From assembly GCF_014697105.1 (NCBI RefSeq), contig NZ_JACJRF010000022.1, positions 23,589-87,588 of the forward strand: a stretch of 64,000 bases of DNA, written 5' to 3'. Positions 9,968-18,672 of this stretch are shown here, in pieces. This DNA is from Anabaena subtropica FACHB-260 (GTDB taxonomy: Bacteria; Cyanobacteriota; Cyanobacteriia; Cyanobacteriales; Nostocaceae). The position numbers and the translations under genes are program-made. The notes under the pieces were generated by a model. That model did no database searches and was not told the DNA's origin. It worked only from the letters and a program-made list of their open reading frames with translations. The first letter of the stretch is position 1, and each line of letters starts with the position of its first letter.

Positions 9968-11557
9968 TTAAGCGATGTGTAACACTTTTCGTAATAGTGC
10001 TTGGTCTTCTAACTTCGCTTTTAATCGACCATTTTCGATATCTCGAATCCAACTTTGGCTTTTACCTGTAAGCTTTGCCAATTCACGTTGGGAGAGATTT
10101 AATGTTTTTCGAGCTTGCAAAATTTGCTCACCGACTAAATCACCTGCGGGTTTCAATTTTTGTCTAGTCTTCGCTGTTCGCCGTTGTTTTTTCTCGGATT
10201 CAGCGATTTGTCTTTCCCATTCTGGCGGCAATTCAAAGGATAAAATCCGCGCATTCATCAATAGATTCCATTTGCCACGAGGGCCGCTATCTGTGAGGCG
10301 GGTTTCACCACCAGCATCATTAATCCAAAACTCTAATGCTTCATCGGGATCTTCGGGAATATCTATCAATTTAGCCCATAAGGGTTGAATTGCTAGAGGA
10401 TAGGTAATGGGGTCGAAAATAGGTTTAACGCCTAGATTATTGAGCATTTCTAAATCGTTTTCAAATGTTCGCAGTAGACGTTTGCGTTCTTCTCGATGTC
10501 TAGCGGCAAGAGAAACTTTTTCTTGACCATAAGCAATGCGTAGTAAGGTAGGAACGGTGATGCGTTGTTCCTTACCCATTTTGGTTTTAAATAATAACCA
10601 CAGCATTAGTCTGACGGCTCCTTCATGTTGCTGCCAGATACTCATGACTGTAGTTAACACGGTCTTCGGTAGGCTACCATATTGATAGAATGCGCGTCTT
10701 TCTTTGCATCCTTGTTTGTTTAAGAAATACTGACTCCATATCCCGGCTTTGACTTTAAAAGTTAGCCCAATGAGATATTTACAACCCAAATCATCTTCTT
10801 GAAAGTGGTGCTGAATACTTACTAAGTGCCACAAGCGGCTATTGGTGACTGAAAACCCCTTAACTTGTCCTTGCTGGGGCCAGTCCATAGATATCATAAG
10901 TGAGCAGGCTTGTTGCACCAGATTTTTCATTAAGGCTAGTTTGGCAGCTTTACTCAGGTCTTTGCGTTTCTCTAAGCCTAAATATTTTTCTAGCTGTCGT
11001 TCGTCGATAGCAAACTCTTGCTCCCAAGGTTTATCTAAGACTGTAGCGTGGGCAGCTAGAATTAAATGGATACAAGCGGCTCTAATATCAAAAGCCTCAA
11101 TGGCTACCAAATCTTTAGCCTTTTCATTGACTTGGAACGGGTCTTGGATGTGAAAAGCAATTCTACCTCGTCCTTGATTGACTAGTCGGCTGTAGCAGAG
11201 ATAGCCTGCTTCGTCTGTTTCCCAATTCAGGGATGTACGTTGCGCTAGTACGTTGCAGGCTTCCCAAATTGCGATCGCCGATGCAAATGGGTTATTCTTC
11301 CCATTAGAAAATAAGTCTGGGCTGGTAGCATCTCGCGGTTCTACTTTACATCTCCCCTTCTTCGCTTGCCACGGTATAGGAGACTTGGTTGGACAAGCTA
11401 TTACACACTGGGGTTCAGGATAATAGCCCTCACAATTATTACAAAGAAAAGGATCTATCCAATATTCATCATCTTCTAGTTTGATCGCACCCGTAGGACA
11501 TTGGGGACGGCAGTTGTCACATCCAACGCAACTGTTGTTAGGAATTGTATAAGGCAT
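9968..11557 (-). CDS. patB: PatB/CnfR nitrogen-fixation regulator (4Fe-4S ferredoxin domain plus HTH)
   Basis: Transcriptional activator of nif genes; in Anabaena patB is needed for diazotrophic growth and heterocyst function, and the orthologue CnfR activates nif genes under low oxygen in Leptolyngbya. From the ATG the protein has 529 residues. The N-terminus is a bacterial ferredoxin domain with two cluster motifs: Cys10, 13, 16, 20 and Cys39, 42, 51, 55 (the second with a longer CxxCx8Cx3C spacing). A long middle region has no recognisable domain. The C-terminus (about 476-529) is an Xre-type helix-turn-helix (SQRELAKLTGKSQSWIRDIE). I chose the ATG because GGAAG lies 8 nt upstream; an upstream TTG (11599) would add 14 residues and also has a G-rich upstream sequence. 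The gene is divergent from fdxB and the cox operon. The Fe-S clusters are presumably oxygen-sensing. Confidence 0.95.
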   Translation of the reverse strand: MPYTIPNNSCVGCDNCRPQCPTGAIKLEDDEYWIDPFLCNNCEGYYPEPQCVIACPTKSPIPWQAKKGRCKVEPRDATSPDLFSNGKNNPFASAIAIWEACNVLAQRTSLNWETDEAGYLCYSRLVNQGRGRIAFHIQDPFQVNEKAKDLVAIEAFDIRAACIHLILAAHATVLDKPWEQEFAIDERQLEKYLGLEKRKDLSKAAKLALMKNLVQQACSLMISMDWPQQGQVKGFSVTNSRLWHLVSIQHHFQEDDLGCKYLIGLTFKVKAGIWSQYFLNKQGCKERRAFYQYGSLPKTVLTTVMSIWQQHEGAVRLMLWLLFKTKMGKEQRITVPTLLRIAYGQEKVSLAARHREERKRLLRTFENDLEMLNNLGVKPIFDPITYPLAIQPLWAKLIDIPEDPDEALEFWINDAGGETRLTDSGPRGKWNLLMNARILSFELPPEWERQIAESEKKQRRTAKTRQKLKPAGDLVGEQILQARKTLNLSQRELAKLTGKSQSWIRDIENGRLKAKLEDQALLRKVLHIA

Positions 11558-11651
11558 ATAACTTTCTTCCCACCCTAATCGTTGAGATGTTTGGCTCAAG
11601 TCTCCCCCTGGATGTGTCCTATTGATTAATAACTAACTACTCAATTAGCTA

Positions 11652-11680
11652 TTCAGCAAGAATACTTAATTCTTGCTGAA
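11652..11680. promoter_or_regulatory. inverted repeat upstream of patB
   Basis: Two perfect 11-bp arms (TTCAGCAAGAA and its complement) flank a 7-nt loop, 95-123 bp upstream of the patB ATG. It could be an operator, a 5' leader hairpin, or the 3' end of the small frame upstream. It has no U-tract in either direction that would mark a simple terminator. Confidence 0.6.
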
Positions 11681-11806
11681 ATAACTACTCACATCCATCT
11701 TGAGATTTTGCATCCATTTGGAAGCTATGTCAGACTTTGAACTAGAGCCTAAAATTACTTCTTCATTCAATAAACATTTCATAGCTAGTTTTATAAATTT
11801 GTTCAT
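11666..11806 (-). CDS. possible small protein upstream of patB (46 aa)
   Basis: An ATG-initiated 46-codon frame in the patB direction. The predicted product is mixed charged and hydrophobic (ends in DVSSYFSKN). A weak TAGG lies 6 nt before the ATG, and the stop codon sits in the inverted repeat. I do not recognise a family. It could also be a chance frame in an AT-rich leader; an in-frame GTG (11854) would extend it to 62 residues. Confidence 0.28.
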   Translation of the reverse strand: MNKFIKLAMKCLLNEEVILGSSSKSDIASKWMQNLKMDVSSYFSKN

Positions 11807-12278
11807 AGTGAGCCTACAAATAGTTCTTAAGAATTTAAAAAATGCTTTGTTCACAAAGAGTTTTATTTGACCTTAAATCCTTAACCAAATTATTTTTGGT
11901 GAACATTTACATTTATAAGAATCGTAATTAATTAACATTATTAATAATTCCATGTTTAATGCAAATTAATAATCTGCTACAAAAATTACACATTGAGTCA
12001 TTAACATATCACTAACTTCTTGAAAATGTTGATGATACTGTTGTTTATGAGTAAAACACACAAATGACATCCCATAAGTATTTTTGCTAATTTATTATTA
12101 ATAATAAAATTTGTCATTTATTTATGAAACATCAATCTAGCTAGTAAATTGTATAAAGTCATGGAATTTTGATTCTTATAAATTAATCGATTAATAACAA
12201 AAGAAGTAGATAATCTTAAGTTAAGATAATGATCAAAGCGCAAGGAAATTTATTGGCATAATCGCCAGGAGAAGATAC
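11807..12278. promoter_or_regulatory. divergent control region between patB and fdxB
   Basis: About 470 bp of very AT-rich DNA separating the divergent patB side from the ferredoxin gene. It must carry promoters in both directions. A GTA-N8-TAA sequence at about 12208, followed by AAGATAAT, resembles but does not match the NtcA consensus GTA-N8-TAC. AGGAGA directly precedes the fdxB start. Confidence 0.5.
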
Positions 12279-12572
12279 ATGGCCGTACTCACAGGATTGA
12301 CCTTTGGAGGCAACACTTGGACACCTAAATTTGCCCAATCAATTGACAAAGACAAATGTATCGGTTGTGGCAGATGTATTAAAGTATGTGGTTATCCTGT
12401 GTTGGATTTGAAAGCACTTAATGAAGAAGGTGAATTTGTGGACGATGAAGAAGATGATGAAATCGAGCGTAAAGTAATGGTAGTTGCTCATCCAGAAAAC
12501 TGTATTGGATGTCAAGCTTGTGCGCGGATTTGTCCTAAGAATTGCTACAGCCACGCCACTTTAGATAATTAA
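12279..12572 (+). CDS. fdxB: nif-specific two-cluster ferredoxin (ferredoxin III type)
   Basis: Small soluble electron carrier of 97 residues with two complete CxxCxxCx3C motifs: Cys27, 30, 33, 37 and Cys75, 78, 81, 85. An acidic stretch (residues about 50-62) lies between them, and another Cys is at 89. The layout matches the nif-associated ferredoxin III family (FdxB). An AGGAGA Shine-Dalgarno sits 6 nt before the ATG. It is the first gene on the plus strand opposite patB and precedes the cox operon by 600 bp. The position suggests heterocyst-specific electron transfer to nitrogenase or to cofactor assembly; its partner is not shown by sequence. Confidence 0.88.
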   Translation: MAVLTGLTFGGNTWTPKFAQSIDKDKCIGCGRCIKVCGYPVLDLKALNEEGEFVDDEEDDEIERKVMVVAHPENCIGCQACARICPKNCYSHATLDN

Positions 12573-13171
12573 GGTTTTCACCAAAAGACATGGTTATTTG
12601 CAAGGTAAAAAGAGGGGAAACTGGAAGTCACAAATCAAAAGTCAAAAATCAAAAGTCAAAAACTGGAAAAGAAAATAGTTTTTATGATTTTGATGAATGA
12701 TATATTGATTTTTGTTTTTTTGTTGTACCGAATAATACCGAGAATGGGTAAAAAGTCCACGGTCAACAAATGCGTAAATCACTAATCGTTAAATTTTAGA
12801 CAAAACATACTTGCTATTAGAAATAATGGTGTCTTTTTGGCGTAACTAGCTTTAAGAGAAGCAAAAGCTACTTTGTCAGATGGCTAAAAATATATTGTTA
12901 AGTTTTTGGGGGAAAGATATGAAGATATCTGGAATAATTCCCCCAATTTTTATGGGCGTAAGTTAGAAAGTTAATAAGTGAAATAAAAGGGGCTGGGGAT
13001 TGGTGACTAGTAAAAAATCAGTGCTATTAGCAGTAGTGGGGCGTTGAGCAGCGTAATGAGTTCCGAGTTGGAAATTTCACTCAATACTCATCACACCCTA
13101 CGAAAAAGCTTTCAGCGAACAGCACTTAGCACTCATAATTCCCCATATCAATAAGTAAATGAGTAGGTAGT
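12573..13171. promoter_or_regulatory. cox operon upstream region
   Basis: 600 bp without a gene. It starts with a run of AAGTCAAAAATC-type heptamer repeats (12625-12662) and ends with the coxB leader, where TAGGTAG lies close to the ATG. It should contain the heterocyst promoter of the cox operon, but I could not assign boxes with confidence. Confidence 0.5.
12625..12662. repeat. short tandem repeat (AGTCAAAAATCAA type)
   Basis: Alternating AAGTCAAA and AATCAAA units downstream of fdxB, typical of Nostoc intergenic short repeats. Confidence 0.75.
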
Positions 13172-14149
13172 ATGCAACAAATTCCTGTTTCACTATGGAC
13201 TCTAATTGCTGGGATAGTGGTTGGAGTCGCCAGTCTTTGGATTGGTCAAAATCACAATTTACTGCCTATTGAAGCATCACAACAAGCGCCTTTGGTAGAC
13301 GGATTTTTTAATATTATGTTTACCATTGCCGTGGCGCTGTTTTTGGTAGTAGAAGGCACAATTTTGATTTTCTTGTTCAAGTATCGTCGTCGTCGGGGTG
13401 ATGATACCGATGGCGTACCAGTGGAAGGTAACGTTCCCCTAGAAATTTTTTGGACGGCAATTCCATCAATAATTGTCATTTGCTTGGGTATTTACAGTGT
13501 AGATGTCTATAACCAAATGGGAGGATTGGAGCCTGGAAGTCATCCCCATGCTTCGTCTCATCTGGCTCACTCTTCTGGAACTGCAATGGCTGCCACTCTT
13601 GAAGATACCACAACATCTGCGATCGCTCCGGGGATTGGTATTGGTGCAAATCCTACTAATCAAGGTAAGACCGCAGACTTAGTTGTAAATGTCACTGGGA
13701 TGCAATTTGCTTGGGTATTCGACTATCCGAGTAACGGTGTTTCCGCCGGGGAATTGCACGTTCCCGTTGGTGCTGATGTGCAACTCAATCTCTCAGCACA
13801 GGATGTCATTCACTCCTTCTGGGTTCCCCAATTCCGGCTCAAGCAAGACGCAATCCCTGGTATCCCTACGGAATTAAGATTCGTGGCGACCAAACTAGGG
13901 ACATATCCGGTAGTGTGTGCCGAACTGTGCGGTGGTTATCATGGTTCGATGCGGACACAGGTTATTGTCCACACACCAGAAGAGTTTGATAGCTGGCTAA
14001 CAGAAAATCAGGTTGCTCAACAGCAAAATCTACATCAGGTTGTTGCAGTTAACCCGGCTAATTTATCAACATCAGAGTTTCTCGCACCCCACACTCAACA
14101 TTTGGGGATTAGTGCAGCCACTTTAGAGTCATTGGTCAATAGTCAATAG
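13172..14149 (+). CDS. coxB: cytochrome c oxidase subunit II
   Basis: CuA-carrying subunit of an aa3-type oxidase, 325 residues. Three hydrophobic segments are visible: about 8-25, 46-70 and 91-110; the first may be a signal anchor, the others the usual hairpin. The cupredoxin domain follows, with all CuA ligands: His214, Cys249, Glu251 (main chain), Cys253, His257 and Met260. A Gly/Ser/His-rich insert (about 120-165) sits between the membrane part and the CuA domain. Its position behind patB/fdxB matches Anabaena cox2 (coxB2A2C2), the heterocyst-expressed oxidase that protects nitrogenase from oxygen. coxA follows after 52 nt. Confidence 0.96.
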   Translation: MQQIPVSLWTLIAGIVVGVASLWIGQNHNLLPIEASQQAPLVDGFFNIMFTIAVALFLVVEGTILIFLFKYRRRRGDDTDGVPVEGNVPLEIFWTAIPSIIVICLGIYSVDVYNQMGGLEPGSHPHASSHLAHSSGTAMAATLEDTTTSAIAPGIGIGANPTNQGKTADLVVNVTGMQFAWVFDYPSNGVSAGELHVPVGADVQLNLSAQDVIHSFWVPQFRLKQDAIPGIPTELRFVATKLGTYPVVCAELCGGYHGSMRTQVIVHTPEEFDSWLTENQVAQQQNLHQVVAVNPANLSTSEFLAPHTQHLGISAATLESLVNSQ

Positions 14150-14201
14150 TTATTGATCACTGTGGACTTTGGACTCTTCACAAAACCTTGCAAAATAGCT
14201 T

Positions 14202-15875
14202 ATGACACGAGTTGAATTTCCACCACACATTCCGCCGGATGACAATCAGCCGAAAAATTTGGCAATTGGACATGGCTTAAATCTTCCAGCTTGGAAATGG
14301 AAGGATTACTTTACTTTCAACGTAGACCACAAGGTAATTGGTATCCAATACCTAGTGACAGCGTTTGTGTTTTATCTGATCGGTGGGTTGATGGCGATCG
14401 CTATCCGTACCGAGTTAGCAACACCTGATGCAGACTTCATTGATCCGAATCTGTATAACGCTTTCATGACTAATCACGGAACAATCATGATTTTCCTCTG
14501 GATTGTTCCCAGTGCCATCGGTGGGTTTGGTAATTATCTCATACCCTTGATGATTGGGGCGCGGGATATGGCGTTTCCCAAACTGAATGCGATCGCCTTT
14601 TGGTTGAACCCACCAGCCGGATTACTTTTGTTACTCAGTTTCATCTTTGGTGGTTCCCAGTCTGGTTGGACTGCTTACCCTCCTTTGAGTTTGGTGACTG
14701 CACCAACAGCGCAAACTCTATGGATATTGGCGATTGTTTTGGTAGGGACTTCTTCAATTTTGGGTTCGGTGAACTTCGTCGTCACCATCCTAATGATGAA
14801 GGTTCCCAGTATGAAATGGGATCAACTACCTCTATTTTGTTGGGCAATCTTAGCAACTTCTGTACTAGCACTACTCTCTACACCAGTGTTAGCAGCCGGT
14901 TTAGTCTTGCTATTGTTTGACCTCAATTTTGGTACTTCCTTCTTCAAACCAGATGCAGGCGGTAACGTCGTTATTTACCAACATTTGTTCTGGTTCTACT
15001 CTCACCCGGCAGTATATTTAATGATTCTGCCCATCTTCGGCATTATGTCGGAAGTGATTCCCGTCCATGCACGGAAACCAATTTTTGGTTATAAGGCGAT
15101 CGCCTATTCTAGTGTAGCCATCTGTGTTGTCGGTTTGTTCGTCTGGGTTCACCATATGTTTACCAGTGGTACACCAGGCTGGATGCGGATGTTCTTCACT
15201 ATCTCCACTTTGATTGTGGCTGTGCCGACGGGAGTGAAAATTTTCGGTTGGGTGGCGACTTTGTGGGGTGGTAAGATTCGCTTTACTAGCGCTATGCTGT
15301 TCGCTGTTGGTCTGTTATCCATGTTTGTCATGGGTGGCTTGAGTGGCGTAACGATGGGTACAGCGCCTTTTGATGTTCACGTCCACGATACCTATTATGT
15401 GGTGGCACACTTCCACTATGTATTGTTTGGTGGTTCTGTGTTTGGGATTTATGCCGGGATTTATCACTGGTTCCCCAAAATGACAGGGCGGAAGTTGAGT
15501 GAAGGTTGGGGAAGGATACATTTTGCCCTGACCTTAGTTGGGACTAACTTGACTTTCTTACCTATGCACAAGTTGGGGTTACAAGGTATGCCTCGACGGG
15601 TAGCGATGTATGATCCCCAATTTGTTGATTTGAATCAGCTTTGTACTATCGGGGCGTTTATTTTGGGATTATCCGTGGTTCCTTTTGCGATCAATGTTAT
15701 TTGGAGTTGGAGCAAGGGTGAAGTGGCTGGTGATAATCCTTGGGATGCTTTGAGTCTGGAATGGACTACTAGTTCGCCTCCTTTGGTAGAAAATTGGGAG
15801 GTTTTGCCTGTGGTGACTCATGGGCCTTACGACTATGGTCATAGTTTGGAAGCCGCACCGGAAGTAAGTGTATAA
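14202..15875 (+). CDS. coxA: cytochrome c oxidase subunit I
   Basis: Catalytic heme-copper subunit, 557 residues, 12 or so membrane helices. Ligands are all present: His92 (low-spin heme, in NHGTIM), the CuB site His268 with the cross-linked Tyr272 (YSHPAVYLMILP), His317 and His318 (WVHHMF), His403 (heme a3) and His405 (low-spin heme) in HDTYYVVAHFHY. It reduces oxygen to water with cytochrome c or plastocyanin as donor and pumps protons. It is the middle gene of coxBAC. By synteny with Anabaena this should be the heterocyst-specific copy (coxA2). Confidence 0.97.
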   Translation: MTRVEFPPHIPPDDNQPKNLAIGHGLNLPAWKWKDYFTFNVDHKVIGIQYLVTAFVFYLIGGLMAIAIRTELATPDADFIDPNLYNAFMTNHGTIMIFLWIVPSAIGGFGNYLIPLMIGARDMAFPKLNAIAFWLNPPAGLLLLLSFIFGGSQSGWTAYPPLSLVTAPTAQTLWILAIVLVGTSSILGSVNFVVTILMMKVPSMKWDQLPLFCWAILATSVLALLSTPVLAAGLVLLLFDLNFGTSFFKPDAGGNVVIYQHLFWFYSHPAVYLMILPIFGIMSEVIPVHARKPIFGYKAIAYSSVAICVVGLFVWVHHMFTSGTPGWMRMFFTISTLIVAVPTGVKIFGWVATLWGGKIRFTSAMLFAVGLLSMFVMGGLSGVTMGTAPFDVHVHDTYYVVAHFHYVLFGGSVFGIYAGIYHWFPKMTGRKLSEGWGRIHFALTLVGTNLTFLPMHKLGLQGMPRRVAMYDPQFVDLNQLCTIGAFILGLSVVPFAINVIWSWSKGEVAGDNPWDALSLEWTTSSPPLVENWEVLPVVTHGPYDYGHSLEAAPEVSV

Positions 15876-15903
15876 ACCTAACCCCCTTGTAAGGAGGGAG
15901 GAG

Positions 15904-15931
15904 CAGGGGAAGCAGGGGAAGCAGGGGAAGA
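15904..15931. repeat. short tandem repeat (GCAGGGGAA)n
   Basis: Three copies of GCAGGGGAA within the 142-bp coxA-coxC gap. It splits the operon without an obvious terminator. Confidence 0.8.
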
Positions 15932-16017
15932 AAGAGGGTTATTTTCAGAATTTTCCCCTGCTCCCTTTCCCCCTACATCTTCCGGTCAAGAACTGAGAAA
16001 TTGATGGAGAAGTAAAT

Positions 16018-16602
16018 ATGACTGTTGTGACGGCGCATGAGGATCATGAGGCGCATCCAGATTTACGGGTTTGGGGGTTGTTGACTTTCCTCTTTTCTGA
16101 ATCTTTGATGTTTGGTGGCTTTTTTGCTACTTATCTGTTTTTTAAGGGAACTACAGAGGTGTGGCCGCCTGAGGGGACTGATGTAGAGTTGTTTGTCCCG
16201 GCGATTAACACCGCTATTCTGGTGTCTAGTAGTTTTGTCATTCACTTCGGTGATATGGCGATTAAGAAGGGTAATGTTTGGGGAATGCGGTTTTGGTATC
16301 TTGTCACCGCGATTATGGGGGCAGCTTTTTTGGCTGGTCAGGTTTATGAGTACCAAAATTTGGGGTACGGTCTGACTACCAATGTGTTCGCTAACTGCTT
16401 CTATATCATGACTGGCTTCCACGGACTGCACGTATTTATCGGGCTGTTATTGATTTTAGGTGTGTTGTGGCGATCGCGTCGTTCTGGTCATTATTCCGCA
16501 ACTAAGCACACCGGCATCGAAATGGCAGAAATTTACTGGCACTTCGTAGATATTATCTGGATTGTTCTGTTCACCTTGGTTTACATTCTCAACATTCTTT
16601 AA
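16018..16602 (+). CDS. coxC: cytochrome c oxidase subunit III
   Basis: Integral membrane subunit of 194 residues with about five helices, the short form common in cyanobacteria. Recognisable segments are FSESLMFGGFFATYLFF in helix 1, GFHGLHVFIGLLL and the C-terminal YWHFVDIIWIVLF. GGAG lies 9 nt before the ATG. It completes the coxBAC set and needs no catalytic residues of its own. Confidence 0.96.
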   Translation: MTVVTAHEDHEAHPDLRVWGLLTFLFSESLMFGGFFATYLFFKGTTEVWPPEGTDVELFVPAINTAILVSSSFVIHFGDMAIKKGNVWGMRFWYLVTAIMGAAFLAGQVYEYQNLGYGLTTNVFANCFYIMTGFHGLHVFIGLLLILGVLWRSRRSGHYSATKHTGIEMAEIYWHFVDIIWIVLFTLVYILNIL

Positions 16603-16608
16603 ATACAG

Positions 16609-16628
16609 GGTAATCGGTAATCGGTAAT
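16609..16628. repeat. short tandem repeat (GGTAATC)n
   Basis: Nearly three copies of GGTAATC between coxC and the next gene. Confidence 0.75.
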
Positions 16629-16670
16629 AGTTTTTCTAATTACCCATTACCAATTTCCTCGGAGGTTATT

Positions 16671-17156
16671 TTGCACACCAACACTCAAAAATTTTCTTGG
16701 TTTCAAGTTCCAGAAGATATCAAAAAGTTATTAATTTTAGCTGCACAAAATTGGGAAAGTACTTCAGAATCAGAGAAATATATTCAAGAAGCTTTAGCTA
16801 AAGCTGGAGACAATACTGATGTCTTAGTAGCAGCCTATAGGTTTTTTTACTATAAAAATAATTATTTGCTGGCATTGCAAACAACTTATGAATTATTAGA
16901 TAAAATTAAAAAATCAGAGAAATTTCCTGATGAATGGGAGCAGCTTAAACCATTGTTAATCAATCGGAGAGAAGAATCCCAAATCAGGCTGTACTTGAAT
17001 GCCTATGCAGCTGCTGGATTAGTATTAGCTAAATTAGGGGAAATCGAGCCAGCTAAGGAAATCAGCATGAGAGTCAAATCAATTGATGACAAGCATGATT
17101 TCGGCGCAGGAATCCTACTGGATGTTTTAACGCGTCCAGCAGAAGAAGATGATTGA
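16671..17156 (+). CDS. uncharacterised helical repeat-like protein of the nif/cox2 cluster
   Basis: 161 residues, predicted soluble and almost entirely helical. The spacing of Ala/Leu/Tyr (about 40-60 and 105-130) is reminiscent of tetratricopeptide repeats, but no repeat is clear enough to name. The start is TTG: GGAGG sits 5 nt upstream, and no better ATG exists near the N-terminus. The C-terminus is acidic (PAEEDD). It follows coxC by 68 nt on the same strand and so probably belongs to the heterocyst expression programme. Function unknown; a scaffold or assembly role is only an inference. Confidence 0.8.
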   Translation: MHTNTQKFSWFQVPEDIKKLLILAAQNWESTSESEKYIQEALAKAGDNTDVLVAAYRFFYYKNNYLLALQTTYELLDKIKKSEKFPDEWEQLKPLLINRREESQIRLYLNAYAAAGLVLAKLGEIEPAKEISMRVKSIDDKHDFGAGILLDVLTRPAEEDD

Positions 17157-17197
17157 TTAGTCCATCGTTAACAGTCAATAATCACACATCACCAGCC

Positions 17198-17359
17198 ATG
17201 AATATTTTCTCTTTTTTCAGCGCATCTTCTCCTCAAGTTCTATCTACATCTTCTACTAATAACGACCTGTTTCCCTCCACGATTGTTGTTCCTAATTTTC
17301 CCCGTGAGCCTCTTCCTAGCATAACTGCTCCCGTGTTTGTGTATCCCAAAATTTCTTAA
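17198..17359 (+). CDS. possible small Pro/Ser-rich protein (53 aa)
   Basis: ATG-initiated 53-codon frame between two real genes of the cluster, rich in Pro, Ser and hydrophobics, ending PVFVYPKIS. It fills an otherwise empty 221-bp gap and lies 18 nt before the next start. There is no Shine-Dalgarno and no family that I recognise. It may be real because it fits the gap, but could be chance. Confidence 0.35.
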   Translation: MNIFSFFSASSPQVLSTSSTNNDLFPSTIVVPNFPREPLPSITAPVFVYPKIS

Positions 17360-17377
17360 CTTTAGAACTCAAATATC

Positions 17378-17989
17378 ATGCAAGGTAGGGATTGGCTCCT
17401 GATGAGAGACGGTCAATATCAAGTGTGTAAAACTGCGAGAAGTTGGGATTTATTACAAGAGAATTATCGTCTTTATCGGTTTTTAACTGAGATAGAAGAT
17501 GTTCTCAATCAGGTAAGCGATGAATCTACTCGTTTACCAGAAATCCGAATGCTCGTCAGACGCTTGATTGTTAATTCATACTGGGTGCGAAGTCAGTATT
17601 TAGAGCCTTCCCCAACAACAGGAACCTCTGTTCTACTCCTATATGATGAATTAGGTTTTCCGTTGACTGTGCAAACAGTCACGTTTGCACCAGGAACCCT
17701 ATCCACTATTCACAATCATGGAACCTGGGGAGTTGTGGCGGTATTAAAAGGACAAGAAAAAAATACTGTTTGGCGACGCACAAAAACCCCAGATTTTCAA
17801 GACAAAATTGAACCAACGGGAGAAATTACGCTATCCCCTGGGGACATTATGAGCTTCACTCCCGATGCAATTCACAGTGTCCAATCAATAGGTGATGAAC
17901 CAACTGTCACCTTCAATATTTATGGTGAAACTGACCCCAAACAAAGATTTGAGTTTGATTCAGTCACCCATAGAGCCAAGAAGTTTTAA
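17378..17989 (+). CDS. cysteine dioxygenase-type cupin protein
   Basis: 203 residues with a cupin fold like cysteine dioxygenase type I, which oxidises cysteine to cysteine sulfinate with a mononuclear iron. Cupin motif 1 is visible in STIHNHGTWGVVAVLKG (about 103-119) with two His ligands; motif 2 is in SPGDIMSFTPDAIHSV with the third His. The N-terminal 60 residues are helical. It lies between cox2 and the nitrogenase-associated ArsC-like gene, and a cysteine synthase lies just beyond, so cysteine turnover in diazotrophic cells is a reasonable inference. The substrate could also be another thiol. Confidence 0.78.
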   Translation: MQGRDWLLMRDGQYQVCKTARSWDLLQENYRLYRFLTEIEDVLNQVSDESTRLPEIRMLVRRLIVNSYWVRSQYLEPSPTTGTSVLLLYDELGFPLTVQTVTFAPGTLSTIHNHGTWGVVAVLKGQEKNTVWRRTKTPDFQDKIEPTGEITLSPGDIMSFTPDAIHSVQSIGDEPTVTFNIYGETDPKQRFEFDSVTHRAKKF

Positions 17990-18010
17990 GGAAACAGGGG
18001 GTAGAAGGTA

Positions 18011-18024
18011 GGGAGCAGGGAGCA
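18011..18024. repeat. heptamer repeat (GGGAGCA)2
   Basis: Two copies of GGGAGCA in the gap before the nitrogenase-associated gene. Confidence 0.6.
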
Positions 18025-18094
18025 AGAAGAAAACCAAGATTTCTCTCCCACTCCCTCATCTCCTCCCACTCCCCAATTACTAGGAGATAATTCA

Positions 18095-18595
18095 ATGGCT
18101 AGAGTAATTTTCTATGAAAAACCTGGTTGTAAAGGTGGTACTCGCCAGAAGGTTTTATTAACTGCGGCTGGTCATGAAGTAGTCACTTACAACCTATTAA
18201 CAGAACCTTGGACAGTGGAACGTCTGCGTTCGTTTTTTGGCGATCGCCCCATCACCGAATGGTTTAATCGTTCCGCGCCACAAATCAAGTCTGGGGAAGT
18301 GGTTCCCGAACAACTGGACGAACAAACCGCCTTATTTTTAATGCTGAGAGAACCTCTATTAATCCGTCGCCCTTTGCTGCAAGTAGGCGATCGCCGTGAG
18401 GTCGGTTTTGATGTGGAAACCCTCGAAACTTGGATTGGTTTAAAACCTGTAGACGAATCCTTCCGCGAAATGAGCGAAAACCTCATGAGCCAGAATTTAC
18501 AAGGCTGCGCCCACGGTAATGGTCATAGTCATGACCATCACCACGATCATCAAGGTGGTTGCAACCATCACGGTCAACAAGAACACCACAGATAA
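18095..18595 (+). CDS. nitrogenase-associated ArsC-like protein with His-rich tail
   Basis: 166 residues with a thioredoxin-fold ArsC/Spx domain (about 1-115: ARVIFYEKPGCKGG at the start, then ITEWFNRSAPQIKSG and REPLLIRRPLLQVG). This matches the family called nitrogenase-associated protein, seen near nif genes in many diazotrophs. Only Cys11 is in the redox loop (GCKGGT) and no resolving CxxC is present, so arsenate reduction is unlikely. The last 30 residues are strikingly His-rich (about 12 His, plus Cys), suggesting metal binding. The gene follows the cupin by 105 nt and converges on cysK. Its molecular role is not known. Confidence 0.85.
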   Translation: MARVIFYEKPGCKGGTRQKVLLTAAGHEVVTYNLLTEPWTVERLRSFFGDRPITEWFNRSAPQIKSGEVVPEQLDEQTALFLMLREPLLIRRPLLQVGDRREVGFDVETLETWIGLKPVDESFREMSENLMSQNLQGCAHGNGHSHDHHHDHQGGCNHHGQQEHHR

Positions 18596-18629
18596 GGGTG
18601 TAATCATTAAACATTGACCGAATTGACTT

Positions 18630-18654
18630 AGAGACGTAGCATTGCTACGTCTCT
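18630..18654. terminator. bidirectional terminator-like palindrome
   Basis: Two perfect 12-bp arms (AGAGACGTAGCA and complement) around a single base, between the two convergent genes. The same core (GCTACGTCTC) recurs near 58040, so it is probably a dispersed repeat used as a terminator. There is no long U-tract. Confidence 0.65.
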
Positions 18655-18672
18655 AGCAAGTATTTTGGGTAA

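Noticed and set aside
12208..12235. NtcA-type site upstream of fdxB
   Set aside because: The sequence is GTA-N8-TAA, not GTA-N8-TAC, and the distance to the -10-like box does not fit a class II NtcA promoter. Left as a note in the control region.
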